Shown here in pieces: positions 9,164 to 17,518 of a stretch of DNA of 36,789 nucleotides (the first letter of the stretch is position 1; every line of letters starts with the position of its first letter). Origin of the DNA: Terriglobia bacterium (GTDB lineage Bacteria > Acidobacteriota > Terriglobia > Terriglobales > Acidobacteriaceae). Position numbers and translations under genes: made by a program. The stretch lies in contig JAIQFO010000049.1 in NCBI GenBank assembly GCA_020073215.1, forward strand, positions 1 to 36,789, in the 5' to 3' direction. The notes under the pieces were generated by a model. It was given only the letters and a program-made list of their open reading frames with translations, was not told the DNA's origin and ran no database searches.

Positions 9164-10242
9164 GCGTTCACGTCAAATCCAACGAACACCGGCTCTGGTT
9201 CCAGCAGAATCCCCCATGCATCCTGAACGCCGCGCTGAATTGCGTCCTTGAGCCCGATGATGTCGTTCGCTTTCGCGTCTCCGCGGTTGATCAGCGCCAG
9301 CGCATGCTTATGCGAGATGCCGGCCGCTCCGGCCGCGTATCCCTTGGAGAACCCGGAATGCTCCACCAGCCAGGCGGCGGAGACTTTATGCTGTGCATCG
9401 AGGGCTGGATAGCTGGGAATCTCGAGTGCTTTTGATGCGGCGCGCGCGGCCAGGTCTTGGAACTGCCCCTCACCGAGTACTGGATTCTTGAAGAACGATC
9501 CGGCGCTGCGGCAATCATCGTCGCCGCGGACGATCAGCATGCCTTTGGTTCGCCGTATGGCGCGCACGGCTTCGCGAGTTTCAGCTAGCGATGGCGGCGT
9601 CGTTTCTTGGACAAGTCTTTCGGCAAAGTGCTTCTGCAAATCGGCATACTTCAAGCTCGGAGCCCCACCCCGCCGCAAGCGGAAGTTCACCTGCAGGATG
9701 ATGTATCGTCCACGAGCAGCGCCGTTGAAAATGCTCGAGCGGTAGCGGAATCCGCAGGCCGGTTTGGGCAACACGACGATGCGGTCATCTTTCAAATCGA
9801 GCGCACGCACAGATTCGATGGTATCGGCCACCTCCTGGCCATAGGCGCCGACGTTTTGCACGGGCGTGCCTCCGACGCTTCCCGGAATGCCGCTCAGGCA
9901 CTCGACGCCGGCGCAATTCTGCACCACCGCGTGCGCCACAAAGTCGTCCCAATTGACACCTGCTCCCACGCTGAAGAGCACAGCGTTGCCGGGCGCGTCG
10001 TTTGGGCGTGGGCAGGTGATGCCGCCGATTGCGATCTTCAGCACCAGCCCCGGCCAGCCCGAATCGGCGATGACAAGGTTGCTTCCTCCGCCCAGCACAA
10101 ACAGCGGCAGGTCGCGACGGGTCGCAAACTGAGCCGCTTCGCGGACTTCGTCTTCTCTTCGAAGTTCCGCATAATAGCGTGCCGCTCCTCCCACCTGCAG
10201 GGTGGTTAGCGGGGCCAGGGGAACGTTTTCCTGAATGGTCAT
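9157..10242 (-). CDS. murB: UDP-N-acetylenolpyruvoylglucosamine reductase MurB
   Basis: MurB reduces UDP-GlcNAc-enolpyruvate with NADPH through bound FAD to make UDP-MurNAc, a cytoplasmic step of peptidoglycan synthesis. FAD-binding motifs are present: FVLGGGSNLVIAD (about 53-65) and GIPGSVGGTPVQNVGAYG. The YRSSIF motif and GSFFKNP, with the catalytic serine, indicate the E. coli-like type I enzyme. The ATG at 10242 gives 361 residues beginning MTIQENVPL, close to the family N-terminus; earlier starts add an unlikely leader. No strong ribosome binding site is seen. The stop codon comes from a repeat element, which may have trimmed or replaced the original 3' end by a few codons. Confidence 0.94.
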   Translation of the reverse strand: MTIQENVPLAPLTTLQVGGAARYYAELRREDEVREAAQFATRRDLPLFVLGGGSNLVIADSGWPGLVLKIAIGGITCPRPNDAPGNAVLFSVGAGVNWDDFVAHAVVQNCAGVECLSGIPGSVGGTPVQNVGAYGQEVADTIESVRALDLKDDRIVVLPKPACGFRYRSSIFNGAARGRYIILQVNFRLRRGGAPSLKYADLQKHFAERLVQETTPPSLAETREAVRAIRRTKGMLIVRGDDDCRSAGSFFKNPVLGEGQFQDLAARAASKALEIPSYPALDAQHKVSAAWLVEHSGFSKGYAAGAAGISHKHALALINRGDAKANDIIGLKDAIQRGVQDAWGILLEPEPVFVGFDVNAP

Positions 10243-10430
10243 CGCTGTATGAGTTGAGCATCTCATGTCTGCTTGCGCACGCATATTGAGAACCGAGCTA
10301 CGGTGGCGCAAATCGCCACGGGTCCCCTGTCATCAATTCATGGTGGGGTTGAGGATACGAAGGTAGACGAGGGGATGCCCCTGATTTCCTTCGTGGCTCC
10401 GTTGTGTTTTAATCCGTTCACGTGAAAACT

Positions 10431-11732
10431 ATGAAACATCTCCTGCTTCTCCTGCTCTCACTCTCTGCTGTGTCGTGGGCCGCCGAGCCCTGGCGCGTGG
10501 CTTCCACGCAAATTGATGCGGTCTATCCTCAAGTCGAAGGTCTCTATCTCGACCTGCACCGAAATCCCGAGCTTTCGTATCACGAGGAGAAGACCGCGGC
10601 CAAGATCGCCGGGCAGCTTCGCCAACTCGGATATGACGTGACCACCGGAGTGGGCGGCAACGGCGTGGTCGGCGTGTTCAAGAACGGCGCCGGTCCGGTC
10701 GTCATGTTGCGCGCGGAACTCGATGCCTTGCCGGTGCCGGAAAAAACGGGCCTCGCCTACGCCAGCCACGTCACCACGCATGACGACCGCGGCGTTGAAG
10801 TGCCGGTGATGCACGCCTGCGGCCACGATCTGCACATGGCGATCGGCATCGGAACCGCGGCTCTGCTGGTACAGAATAAGGACCGCTGGCACGGAACCTT
10901 TATCTATGTGGGTCAGCCTGCTGAGGAGCGCATCGGCGGCGCCAAGGCCATGATGAAGGATGGCCTGTTCACGCGCTTCCCCAAGCCCGACTTCGTCTTT
11001 GGCGTGCATGACAGCAGCGGGCTTCCCGCTGGGAAGGTCGGCTACACGCCCGGCTTCAGCGCGGCGAATGCTGATTCTGTGAACGTTACGGTGTACGGCG
11101 TCGGCGGCCACGGTTCCGCCCCGCAGCAGACCGTCGATCCGATCGTGATCGCGGCTCGAACCATCGTCAGCTGGCAGACGATCGTGTCGCGCGAGATTGA
11201 TCCGCGAGAGCCGGCCGTCATTACGGTGGGCTCGATCCACGGCGGCACCAAGAACAACATTATCCCGGATGAAGTGCAGATGCAGTTGACGGTGCGATCG
11301 TACGAGGATGAGGTGCGCAAACATTTGCTGGCGTCGATCGAGCGGATCGCGGACGCGGAAGCGGCGGCGGCGGGAGCTCCGAAAAAGCCGCTGATCGAAA
11401 CCTATGAAGGGGTCGGCGCCGTGTACAACGATCCTCAAACCACCAAGCGCCTGGCGGAACGTCTGAAGCAGGTCATGGGAGATGCGAATGTTGTCCTCGG
11501 ACGTCCGATCATGGCGAGCGATGATTTTGCCGAATATCGCTATGCCGGAATTCCGAGCGTGATGCTCGAATTGGGCGCGGTCAATCCGGAGAAATATGCG
11601 GAGGCAAAGAAGAATGGAGAGAAGCTGCCTGGGCCGCATTCTCCTTATTTCGCACCCGACCGCGAACCCAGCCTCAAGACGGGGATTGAAGTCGAGATGG
11701 CGGCGATTGTGGAATTGATGGGGAAACCCTAG
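10431..11732 (+). CDS. Exported M20-family amidohydrolase (peptidase M20D, hippurate-hydrolase-like)
   Basis: This is a 433-residue metal-dependent amidohydrolase with an N-terminal signal peptide (a run of leucines, cut near SWAAEP), so it probably works outside the cytoplasmic membrane. Metal-binding motifs are visible: HACGHDLHM (Cys130, His132), GQPAEER (Glu165-Glu166) and a later GVHDSSG. The dimerisation domain begins around the VNVTVYGVGGHGSAP segment. Family members hydrolyse N-acyl amino acids or similar amides; the substrate cannot be told. A GTG three codons upstream (10422) is an alternative start. The gene diverges from murB across about 190 bases and converges with the DUF5916 gene. 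Confidence 0.88.
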   Translation: MKHLLLLLLSLSAVSWAAEPWRVASTQIDAVYPQVEGLYLDLHRNPELSYHEEKTAAKIAGQLRQLGYDVTTGVGGNGVVGVFKNGAGPVVMLRAELDALPVPEKTGLAYASHVTTHDDRGVEVPVMHACGHDLHMAIGIGTAALLVQNKDRWHGTFIYVGQPAEERIGGAKAMMKDGLFTRFPKPDFVFGVHDSSGLPAGKVGYTPGFSAANADSVNVTVYGVGGHGSAPQQTVDPIVIAARTIVSWQTIVSREIDPREPAVITVGSIHGGTKNNIIPDEVQMQLTVRSYEDEVRKHLLASIERIADAEAAAAGAPKKPLIETYEGVGAVYNDPQTTKRLAERLKQVMGDANVVLGRPIMASDDFAEYRYAGIPSVMLELGAVNPEKYAEAKKNGEKLPGPHSPYFAPDREPSLKTGIEVEMAAIVELMGKP

Positions 11733-11735
11733 GGT

Positions 11736-11749
11736 CGAGTCGAGACTCG
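11736..11749. repeat. Short perfect hairpin between convergent genes
   Basis: CGAGTC (11736-11741) and GACTCG (11744-11749) form a six-base stem with a GA loop, five bases after the M20 gene stop. It may help end transcription from either side, but no T-run supports this. Confidence 0.3.
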
Positions 11750-11786
11750 GCTTGCTGCATCTCGAGCCTCGCCACTGCGCAGTGCG

Positions 11787-14135
11787 CTAGAACCGAAACA
11801 GGTACGACGCCTTCACGAAGAAATTCCTGCCGTCGTTAAGCAACCGGCCTCGGGGATCGTGCAGCAGTTCTCCATTCACGTCGGTTCCGAGCGGAAATGC
11901 CAGATTCTCCAGATTGCTGTTGTAGCCGACGTAAATCGCCGTGCTGGGGTGAACGAGATAGGTGAACAGGAAATCGGCGTTGAAGTTCTTGGTGGTCTGC
12001 AGGTAAGTGAAATACTTATTCGACAGCACCGTGCTGTACTGGCCGATGAAGCGGAAGGAAAATTCCCGGGTGAACTGGTAGTTCCACTTGCTCCGGATGA
12101 TGTGGTTATTCATGGCTCCGAACGAGCCATCCAGACTATGCAGGCGGAACATGATGTAAGTGTTATCGATCTTCAGGGCCCGGGTCGGCCTGACAGTGAT
12201 GGTCGCGGTGGCGCTCATGCGCCGCGCGAGAAACGGAGTAATCGGAAACTCGGACAGCGTCTGGATGGTCGGCGCGTCGTAGTTCACGCGCGTGCCAAAG
12301 CGATAATCAGCGTGCAGTATCACCTTCCGGAAATAGTTCGAATCGACAGCAAACTCGGTAGTATGACGAACGTATTTCTGGATACTGGTGAGGGCCGAGA
12401 AGTCCTGGGGCCGCAGCCGTTCCATTTCCTGCGCATACAACGCGGTCAGAAACGTCTGCCCGATCAGTTCCACCTTCATCGAAGGCATGTACCCTGAATT
12501 GATGCGATTCCCTTCGTGATCGTAAGTCTGGTAGGTTTCAAACGTTGGTCCCCAGGAAATCAGGTGCTTGCCTTCCGGCCGGAAGGTGTACTGCAGGCGC
12601 TGATAGAGGTTTCGTATGTCCGGCTGCGGGTCGAAGCCGGTCAGCGTCCGGAAATTGGGGCTGCGGTCGGAGTAATCCAGAAAGTAGTGCAGCTTGAGTC
12701 CATCGCGCTGTAAGAGAACTTCCGCGGCGTTGCCTGACTGATACGTGCCGCTGGTATTGAACTGATTGAAAGTGGGGTCCCGGGGATTGAGGGTGGCGCT
12801 GAAAACTTCCTGCGCGTTCAGCGTCCAGTGTTTATTGAGCGTGAAGCGCCCGTCAACACCGCCCACGTGGTTGAAGAATCCGTTGACCTCGCGGTCGGCG
12901 TAGAGCAGGCCGATGGTTGACTGACTACCAATATCGCGGCTCAGGCGTCCCACCGAAAACAACGCGTGCCGGTTAAATAGGGGACTGCTCGCGTCGACTT
13001 GTTCTCCGGGCGAGGCGGTATCGGCCACCAGCAGTCCGACGCCCCACGGGCCATCCTTGCCGGTCATGCGCACGCCCCATTTGGGGTCGGCGATGCGGCG
13101 CGTGAAGACGAGGTCGATGGGCGTCTTGAAATAATCCGAGTTCTCCTGAAAAAAGGGGCGCGTCTCTGGGAAGAAGACCTCGAAGCGCTGGTTGACCGTA
13201 ACCTGCGGCTGATCGGATTCGATCTGGCTGAAGTCGGGGTTGGCAGTCGCGTCGATGACGAACTTGTCCTTGAGCACCAACTTGGCGTCCAGGCCCATCT
13301 GCCCGAACGCGGTTCGCCGTGAGTAGAAAACATCGGTGTTGTTGTTCGCGTCAACTTCCCGGAACGAGCGCGCGATGCCGTAGGGGATGAGCTGAATGTT
13401 GCGGCCGGGCGATATTTTTTCCAGACCGGTCGCCGTGCCTTCTTGATTGAGCCGTCCCTGAATGCGGCTGGAGTAGGGCGGCCAGAAGGCGTCTTCACTG
13501 GAGCGGGGAATCTCGCGATTGAGCAGGATTCCCCAGGTTTGCGGATCGCTAGATGCGAAGCGCAGGCTGCGAAAGGGGATGGCGAACCACACCACGAAAC
13601 CTTGATCGGTGACTTTTCCCGCCGAGTTCCAGACGGTATCGAACGACGGGTCGAACTCCTGGCCCTCGGTCCACAGGGAATCCGACTGCACGCCAAGAGG
13701 GTTGGCGACAAAAGCGTAGGCGCGGCGGTGGTCATGGAAGGTATCGAGCATGATCTCGACGGTGTCGTCGTCGAAGACATCCTCACGCCGGGAGAGCCGG
13801 GCGCGAATCTTCTTGGGCTCGTTGTCGAAGCACACGAAGATGGCGTAAAGATTCTTGTCGTCATATCCGAGATAGACTTGGGTGCGCTGCGAGATTGGGG
13901 CGCCATCGGTCGGCACCCGTTGCCGGAGGCCTTCGACCATCGCCAGTTTGCCCTTCCAGGCGGGCGCGGGCTCCATGGTAAGAAATTCTTCGAGGTGGGG
14001 CGGGCTGGCGACACGCGGAATGTGAATAGTGCCGAATTCGGGAGTCTGAGGCAAAGGCGTCTGAGCAAAGAGAAGGCGAGACAAGGAGCACACCAGCAGC
14101 AAAAGCAGCCGTCGATAGGTTGTTCCCGTGCGCAC
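11787..14135 (-). CDS. DUF5916 outer-membrane protein with N-terminal CBM9-like domain
   Basis: This is a protein of about 780 residues. A hydrophobic signal segment (RRLLLLLV...LLFAQ) is followed by a CBM9-like sugar-binding fold with the typical run QVYLGYDDKNLYAIFVCFD and FDDDTVEIMLDTFHD, then the DUF5916 region with NPDFSQIESDQPQV and FFPETRPFFQENSDYF. The rest alternates aromatic beta strands and ends in a terminal Phe (KASYLFRF), as expected for an outer-membrane beta barrel. Function is not established for the family; uptake or binding of carbohydrates or peptides is a guess. I chose the GTG at 14135 because it places the signal peptide at the N-terminus; the open frame extends 41 codons further and the start is uncertain. 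Confidence 0.82.
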   Translation of the reverse strand: MRTGTTYRRLLLLLVCSLSRLLFAQTPLPQTPEFGTIHIPRVASPPHLEEFLTMEPAPAWKGKLAMVEGLRQRVPTDGAPISQRTQVYLGYDDKNLYAIFVCFDNEPKKIRARLSRREDVFDDDTVEIMLDTFHDHRRAYAFVANPLGVQSDSLWTEGQEFDPSFDTVWNSAGKVTDQGFVVWFAIPFRSLRFASSDPQTWGILLNREIPRSSEDAFWPPYSSRIQGRLNQEGTATGLEKISPGRNIQLIPYGIARSFREVDANNNTDVFYSRRTAFGQMGLDAKLVLKDKFVIDATANPDFSQIESDQPQVTVNQRFEVFFPETRPFFQENSDYFKTPIDLVFTRRIADPKWGVRMTGKDGPWGVGLLVADTASPGEQVDASSPLFNRHALFSVGRLSRDIGSQSTIGLLYADREVNGFFNHVGGVDGRFTLNKHWTLNAQEVFSATLNPRDPTFNQFNTSGTYQSGNAAEVLLQRDGLKLHYFLDYSDRSPNFRTLTGFDPQPDIRNLYQRLQYTFRPEGKHLISWGPTFETYQTYDHEGNRINSGYMPSMKVELIGQTFLTALYAQEMERLRPQDFSALTSIQKYVRHTTEFAVDSNYFRKVILHADYRFGTRVNYDAPTIQTLSEFPITPFLARRMSATATITVRPTRALKIDNTYIMFRLHSLDGSFGAMNNHIIRSKWNYQFTREFSFRFIGQYSTVLSNKYFTYLQTTKNFNADFLFTYLVHPSTAIYVGYNSNLENLAFPLGTDVNGELLHDPRGRLLNDGRNFFVKASYLFRF

Positions 14136-14393
14136 GTGTTGTGTCGTCTTAGACTCCTGGCTGTTGCATCGGTGAGCAAACCGTAGAGTGTACCCGGGGC
14201 CCGTTCTCCGCGGAGTTACCGTGTTCATTCCATCACAATTATGCGTAAGCGTCATCACAGCGTGGACCGACTGAATGGTGGATCATAGGCGTAAGTCGGT
14301 GCTGAAATCGTGATTCCGGCTGGATGCTGGTTTTGGGAACCATCCGCCGCATGGAACCCAGGCCAACAACTGCGCAAGAGGTGGAGTGCTCGA

Positions 14394-14615
14394 ATGGCGA
14401 CCGAACAGCATTCGCTCGCAGCCTTAAGCCATGGTGCGGACGAACCGCTCACGCCTGCCCAGAAGGAAACACTGCGGCGCGCGGTCGCCAAAGTGATCGA
14501 GTTAGGCGCGCAAACCGGAGTCACCACGGACGAGATGATTTACTTGCTCGACTCGGGGCTGAACGTGGGCGAACTGCTGCAGTACCTGGCGGCCCGTTCG
14601 GGAGAAGTCGCTTAG
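14394..14615 (+). CDS. Small conserved hypothetical protein (73 aa)
   Basis: This is a 73-residue acidic protein, mostly predicted helices, with the segment TPAQKETLRRAVAKVIELG followed by a helical C-terminus around DEMIYLLDSGLNVGELLQYL. The ATG at 14394 has GGAG seven bases upstream, which decides it over earlier ATGs. There is no signal peptide or membrane segment. I recognise it only as the type of small protein common in acidobacteria; no function is proposed. It is divergent from the DUF5916 gene and 75 bases before the next gene on the same strand. Confidence 0.7.
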   Translation: MATEQHSLAALSHGADEPLTPAQKETLRRAVAKVIELGAQTGVTTDEMIYLLDSGLNVGELLQYLAARSGEVA

Positions 14616-14638
14616 GTTTCAAAGTTTCAAGGTTTCAG
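14615..14638. repeat. Three 8-bp tandem units (GGTTTCAA-like)
   Basis: GGTTTCAA, AGTTTCAA and GGTTTCAG follow each other directly, starting at the last base of the upstream gene's TAG stop. This is a short microsatellite-like repeat of unknown role. Confidence 0.6.
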
Positions 14639-14689
14639 ATTGCTTCCCTCCGTTTGCCGCCGGGCGCTGCGATTGAGTAATCTCTAACG

Positions 14690-15490
14690 ATGGGGTTGGG
14701 ACGGAGATTGAGCACCGCTGGAAGCGTACCGGTCCCGCAGTCCAACGTGGCGTTCCCCTGGGAGCCGCTTTGCGCCTTGCTTTGTTTCGGGGTGATGGCG
14801 ATCGGCTCGACCACAGTTTCACTGGCCCAGGAAGCTCCTAAACCCGAGGCCGGCAAATCATCTCCCCAGAGTGCTCCGGCGAAGATCCGGCCCGTCGCCT
14901 TGTACAATCTGCTGGAGAAGAAGTCCATCGTTTTCCCTGACATCGCTTCCAGCACGGAGCCGCTTTCAACCGGGCGCAAGTTTGAGCTGTTTGTGGACAA
15001 CAGCCTCTCCGTGCACACGCTGACTTGGGCAGCCGTGGGTTCATCTTTCGCTCAATGGGATAACTCTCCAACCGGCCGTGGTCAGGGATGGGACGGATAC
15101 ACTAAGCGATTCGGGTCGTCGATGGCGCGCCAGGCGTCCAGCAACTTCTTCGGGACGTTTCTGCTGGCGTCGGCGCTGCACCAGGATCCACGTTTCTATC
15201 CGGAAATCAAGCCAAGCTTGGGCCACGCCATAAAGTATTCGGGCGAGCGCGTCTTCGTCACACGCAACGATGACGGACGCGATGTCGTAAACTGGTCTGG
15301 GCTGACCGGGACACTGATGGCCGAAGGACTGGCGAATGTCTATTGGCCGGAACGGAACCGCAGCGTCGGAGATACGTTCCTGCGCTTTGGTCTGGATTTG
15401 GCAACGCGAGTGGGCGGAAACATGCTCCGAGAGTACTGGCCGGTGTTTTATGGGAAGATTCGCCCCGCGCGCCGGACACTGACCCAGTAG
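14690..15490 (+). CDS. Hypothetical exported protein, acidobacterial family
   Basis: This is a 266-residue protein with a hydrophobic segment at about 27-46 ending in SLAQE, probably a signal peptide with a long n-region. A Pro/Ala-rich linker follows. The conserved-looking body contains FELFVDNSLS, GQGWDGYTKRFGSSMARQASSNFFGTFLL, LHQDPRFY and NVLREYWP-like motifs. I recall similar proteins in several acidobacterial genomes, without known function; a periplasmic or membrane-associated role is inferred. The ATG at 14690 lacks a clear ribosome binding site, so the true start may be downstream. A copy of the palindromic repeat follows 45 bases after the stop. Confidence 0.7.
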   Translation: MGLGRRLSTAGSVPVPQSNVAFPWEPLCALLCFGVMAIGSTTVSLAQEAPKPEAGKSSPQSAPAKIRPVALYNLLEKKSIVFPDIASSTEPLSTGRKFELFVDNSLSVHTLTWAAVGSSFAQWDNSPTGRGQGWDGYTKRFGSSMARQASSNFFGTFLLASALHQDPRFYPEIKPSLGHAIKYSGERVFVTRNDDGRDVVNWSGLTGTLMAEGLANVYWPERNRSVGDTFLRFGLDLATRVGGNMLREYWPVFYGKIRPARRTLTQ

Positions 15491-15534
15491 AAACAGGACT
15501 TGGCCCTTCTCCCGCTATAAGTCACGGATCTGGC

Positions 15535-15572
15535 GGTGCGAGCGGAGACGCGGCGAGCCGCGTCTCTACGGG
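15535..15572 (+). repeat. Palindromic element, copy 4 (38-bp, identical to 9126-9163)
   Basis: All 38 bases match the copy that overlaps the murB 3' end, including the 10-base palindrome arms and the CTACGGG tail. It lies between two plus-strand genes, 45 bases after one and about 110 before the next. Confidence 0.9.
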
Positions 15573-15683
15573 ATTGGGAAAACCCTGGCTTTCCTTATTC
15601 TGTGCGCGCATCTAAGCTGAAGAGCAGCCGTCGCTGCCGACATATGTCTGTACCAGTGTGCTTAGCGAAATAGGAGATCGAGA

Positions 15684-16352
15684 TTGAGGAATCGGATATT
15701 GTTGGTGCTTGCTTTTTGCGGGCTCGCCGCATCGGCTTTGGCACAATCGGAAACACAATCAAATTTCAATCGGTTTAACTTTACCGCCGGCGGCGGACTT
15801 GGCATCGGCCGCGGCGATGTCGGTAGTTTTGTCGGCAGCTCTAATTTTGGGGTGGCTGGAGGCGGAGTGAACTTCAGCCGCATGTTCGGGGTCGACGCCG
15901 AATACATGTACTACAACCTCGACTTTCGCCCCAGCGTGATGCAGAAGCAGAGCCTGTCTAATCAAAGCGGTCATATGCAGTCGGTAAGCCTCGATGGCAT
16001 CGTCACCGTGCCCTGGCATTACGGCAGGTTAGGCGCATACGGAATTTTTGGCGTAGGTTTCTATCGGCGCACCGTTTCGGTACCCAGCCAGTTCCTCGGC
16101 CCCGGAACCATCTACCAGCCGGCGTGGAGATGGTGGGACCTTCAGCGTGATGCCTCCGGCCGACTTATCCCCGGGCAAACCATATCTTCAAATTCCAAGG
16201 ATGCCGGGGGTTTTAACTACGGCGGCGGCGTGACCTACCGTTTGAAGCATTTACATAATTCCAAGGTCTACGTCGAATACCGCTACCATCGCGCTTATCA
16301 CAGCGATGGCAAGACCATCGTTGTGCCCATCGCGGTTGGGCTGCGCTGGTAA
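15684..16352 (+). CDS. Outer-membrane beta-barrel protein
   Basis: This is a 222-residue protein with a clear signal peptide (about 1-20, cut after ASALA). The mature part is rich in Gly and aromatic residues in alternating beta strands, opening with FNFTAGGGLGIG and ending VPIAVGLRW, a terminal aromatic residue typical of barrels inserted by the BAM machinery. It resembles the small OmpA-like/OMP_b-brl barrels. The TTG start at 15684 is supported by AGGAG seven bases upstream; no ATG fits. The specific function is unknown. It converges with the HxlR regulator gene, with a double-hairpin repeat between them. Confidence 0.82.
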   Translation: MRNRILLVLAFCGLAASALAQSETQSNFNRFNFTAGGGLGIGRGDVGSFVGSSNFGVAGGGVNFSRMFGVDAEYMYYNLDFRPSVMQKQSLSNQSGHMQSVSLDGIVTVPWHYGRLGAYGIFGVGFYRRTVSVPSQFLGPGTIYQPAWRWWDLQRDASGRLIPGQTISSNSKDAGGFNYGGGVTYRLKHLHNSKVYVEYRYHRAYHSDGKTIVVPIAVGLRW

Positions 16353-16368
16353 AACTCGCGACCTCGCT

Positions 16369-16413
16369 GCCGAGCTTCGCTCGGCTGGACAGCCGAGGGC
16401 GGCTGTCCCTACG
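16369..16413 (+). repeat. Palindromic element, copy 5 (double hairpin)
   Basis: Two hairpins lie in tandem: GCCGAG/CTCGGC (16369-16374 and 16380-16385) and GGACAGCC/GGCTGTCC (16387-16394 and 16401-16408), then the tail CTACG. It fills the gap between convergent genes. The first hairpin and the tail match copy 1 at 995; the second hairpin matches the second part of the element at 17401. Confidence 0.8.
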
Positions 16414-16417
16414 TGAA

Positions 16418-16876
16418 TCATTTCTGGTTGGAATGGGCCAGGGCCCAGCGTTCGCGCACTTCCGCCATAAATTTCTGCTTGTCCTTGCGCATTTGCCGGA
16501 CGAGCGCTTGATTGCCGGTATCTTCGTGCGCGGCTGCCCATAGCACCATCTCGGTGAGCACGGGGGCAAGAGCGATTCCTTTTGCGGTCAGCGAGTAGAT
16601 CAGCCTTCTTCCGTCCGATGGGTCCGGTTCCGCGGTCAGGATTCCATTTGCGACCAGTTTCCGCAGGCGATCGGCGAGGATGTTGGTCGCGATGCTTTCG
16701 TAACCTTCCAGAAATTCTTTGAACGTTTGCCAGCCCCGCAGCATCATATCCCGGATGATCAGCAGCGACCAGCGGTCGCCCAGCATCTCGACCGACGCGT
16801 TCAGTGGACACTCCGACCGGCGTTTGCTCTTGCCCTTTTTCACTATTTTTTCAGAACGTGAGATTTCCACTTGCAT
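16418..16876 (-). CDS. HxlR-family winged-helix transcriptional regulator
   Basis: This is a 152-residue cytoplasmic regulator. The HxlR pattern is clear: CPLNASVEMLGDRWSLLIIRDM (about 23-44), then FKEFL, the recognition helix SIATNILADRLRKLVANGILT and the wing around DGRRLIYSLTAKG. A Cys at position 23, before the domain, is conserved in many thiol-sensing members of the family. The ATG at 16876 lies inside a perfect palindrome (16868-16886), which suggests autoregulation. It is divergent from the PhnB-like gene, a likely target through their shared 73-base upstream region. Confidence 0.9.
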   Translation of the reverse strand: MQVEISRSEKIVKKGKSKRRSECPLNASVEMLGDRWSLLIIRDMMLRGWQTFKEFLEGYESIATNILADRLRKLVANGILTAEPDPSDGRRLIYSLTAKGIALAPVLTEMVLWAAAHEDTGNQALVRQMRKDKQKFMAEVRERWALAHSNQK

Positions 16877-16886
16877 CTTGCAAGTG
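16868..16886. promoter_or_regulatory. Perfect palindrome over the HxlR-type gene start; likely operator
   Basis: CACTTGCA (16868-16875) and TGCAAGTG (16879-16886) are perfect inverted repeats with a three-base centre. The start codon of the minus-strand regulator (16876-16874) lies within it, and the divergent PhnB-like gene starts 64 bases away. Dimeric winged-helix regulators bind such sites, so autoregulation and control of the divergent gene are plausible. Confidence 0.5.
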
Positions 16887-16949
16887 ATCTATGGATAATC
16901 TCATGCACCAGTGGGGTTGTTCAATCACGAAATACAAAAGGAGTGTCTT

Positions 16950-17378
16950 GTGCAGATGCAAATGAATCCCTATCTCTTCTTCGATGGCCAATGTGAAGAG
17001 GCGTTCAAGTTCTATGCCAAGCTTCTCGGCGGCAAAGTCGAAGCCATGATGACCCACGAAGGCACGCCGGCCGCCGATCATGTGCCAGCGGAATGGCGCA
17101 GCAAAATCATCCACGCTCGCCTCAGCCTTGGCGGCCAGCTACTGATGGGTAGCGACGCCCCGCCGGATCAGCAGCAGAAACCTCAAGGGTTCTCCGTAAA
17201 CATCAGCGTCAGCGACCCGGCCGAGGCGGACCGCATATTTGATGCCTTGGTGGACGGAGGGGTGGCGACGATGCCGATCGGGGAGACATTCTGGGCTGTG
17301 CGATTTGGGATGCTTACGGATCGATTCGGAATTCCGTGGATGATTAACTGCGAGAAGGCGGTCCAAAAAGCGGCCTAG
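16950..17378 (+). CDS. PhnB-like VOC-superfamily protein (glyoxalase/bleomycin-resistance fold)
   Basis: This is a 142-residue single-domain protein of the PhnB/3-demethylubiquinone-methyltransferase-like branch of the VOC superfamily. The opening MNPYLFFDGQCEEAFKFY and the GG turn of the next strand are typical, as are the paired halves ending FGMLTDRFGIPWMIN. Family members mostly lack a proven activity, so no reaction is assigned. The GTG at 16950 has AGGAG six bases upstream, which decides the start. It is divergent from the HxlR-type regulator gene and may be under its control. Confidence 0.85.
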   Translation: MQMQMNPYLFFDGQCEEAFKFYAKLLGGKVEAMMTHEGTPAADHVPAEWRSKIIHARLSLGGQLLMGSDAPPDQQQKPQGFSVNISVSDPAEADRIFDALVDGGVATMPIGETFWAVRFGMLTDRFGIPWMINCEKAVQKAA

Positions 17379-17400
17379 GATGTGACCGCTTAATCGGCGC

Positions 17401-17447
17401 GGCGGGCGAGACGCCCGCCGGACAGCCGCCGAGACGGCGGCGCTACG
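17401..17447 (+). repeat. Palindromic element, copy 6 (double hairpin)
   Basis: GGCGGGCG (17401-17408) pairs with CGCCCGCC (17412-17419), and GCCGCC (17425-17430) pairs with GGCGGC (17436-17441), ending GCTACG. The GGACAGCCG junction matches the double hairpin at 16387. It lies in the gap upstream of the DUF4760-like gene. Confidence 0.75.
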
Positions 17448-17518
17448 GTCGGCCGGCAGAGACGAAGCGCGACACTTCGGAATCATAATCAGCGAATTGA
17501 AGAAAAGGAGAAATGGAC

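Noticed and set aside
10458..11639. 393-codon open frame opposite the M20 peptidase gene
   Set aside because: The plus-strand frame has a signal peptide and all M20 motifs. The antisense frame is Arg/His-rich with no recognisable domain.
13064..14179. 371-codon open frame on the minus strand overlapping the DUF5916 gene
   Set aside because: It is a shifted-frame reading of the same strand. Its Arg/Ser/Pro-rich composition is typical of out-of-frame GC-rich DNA.
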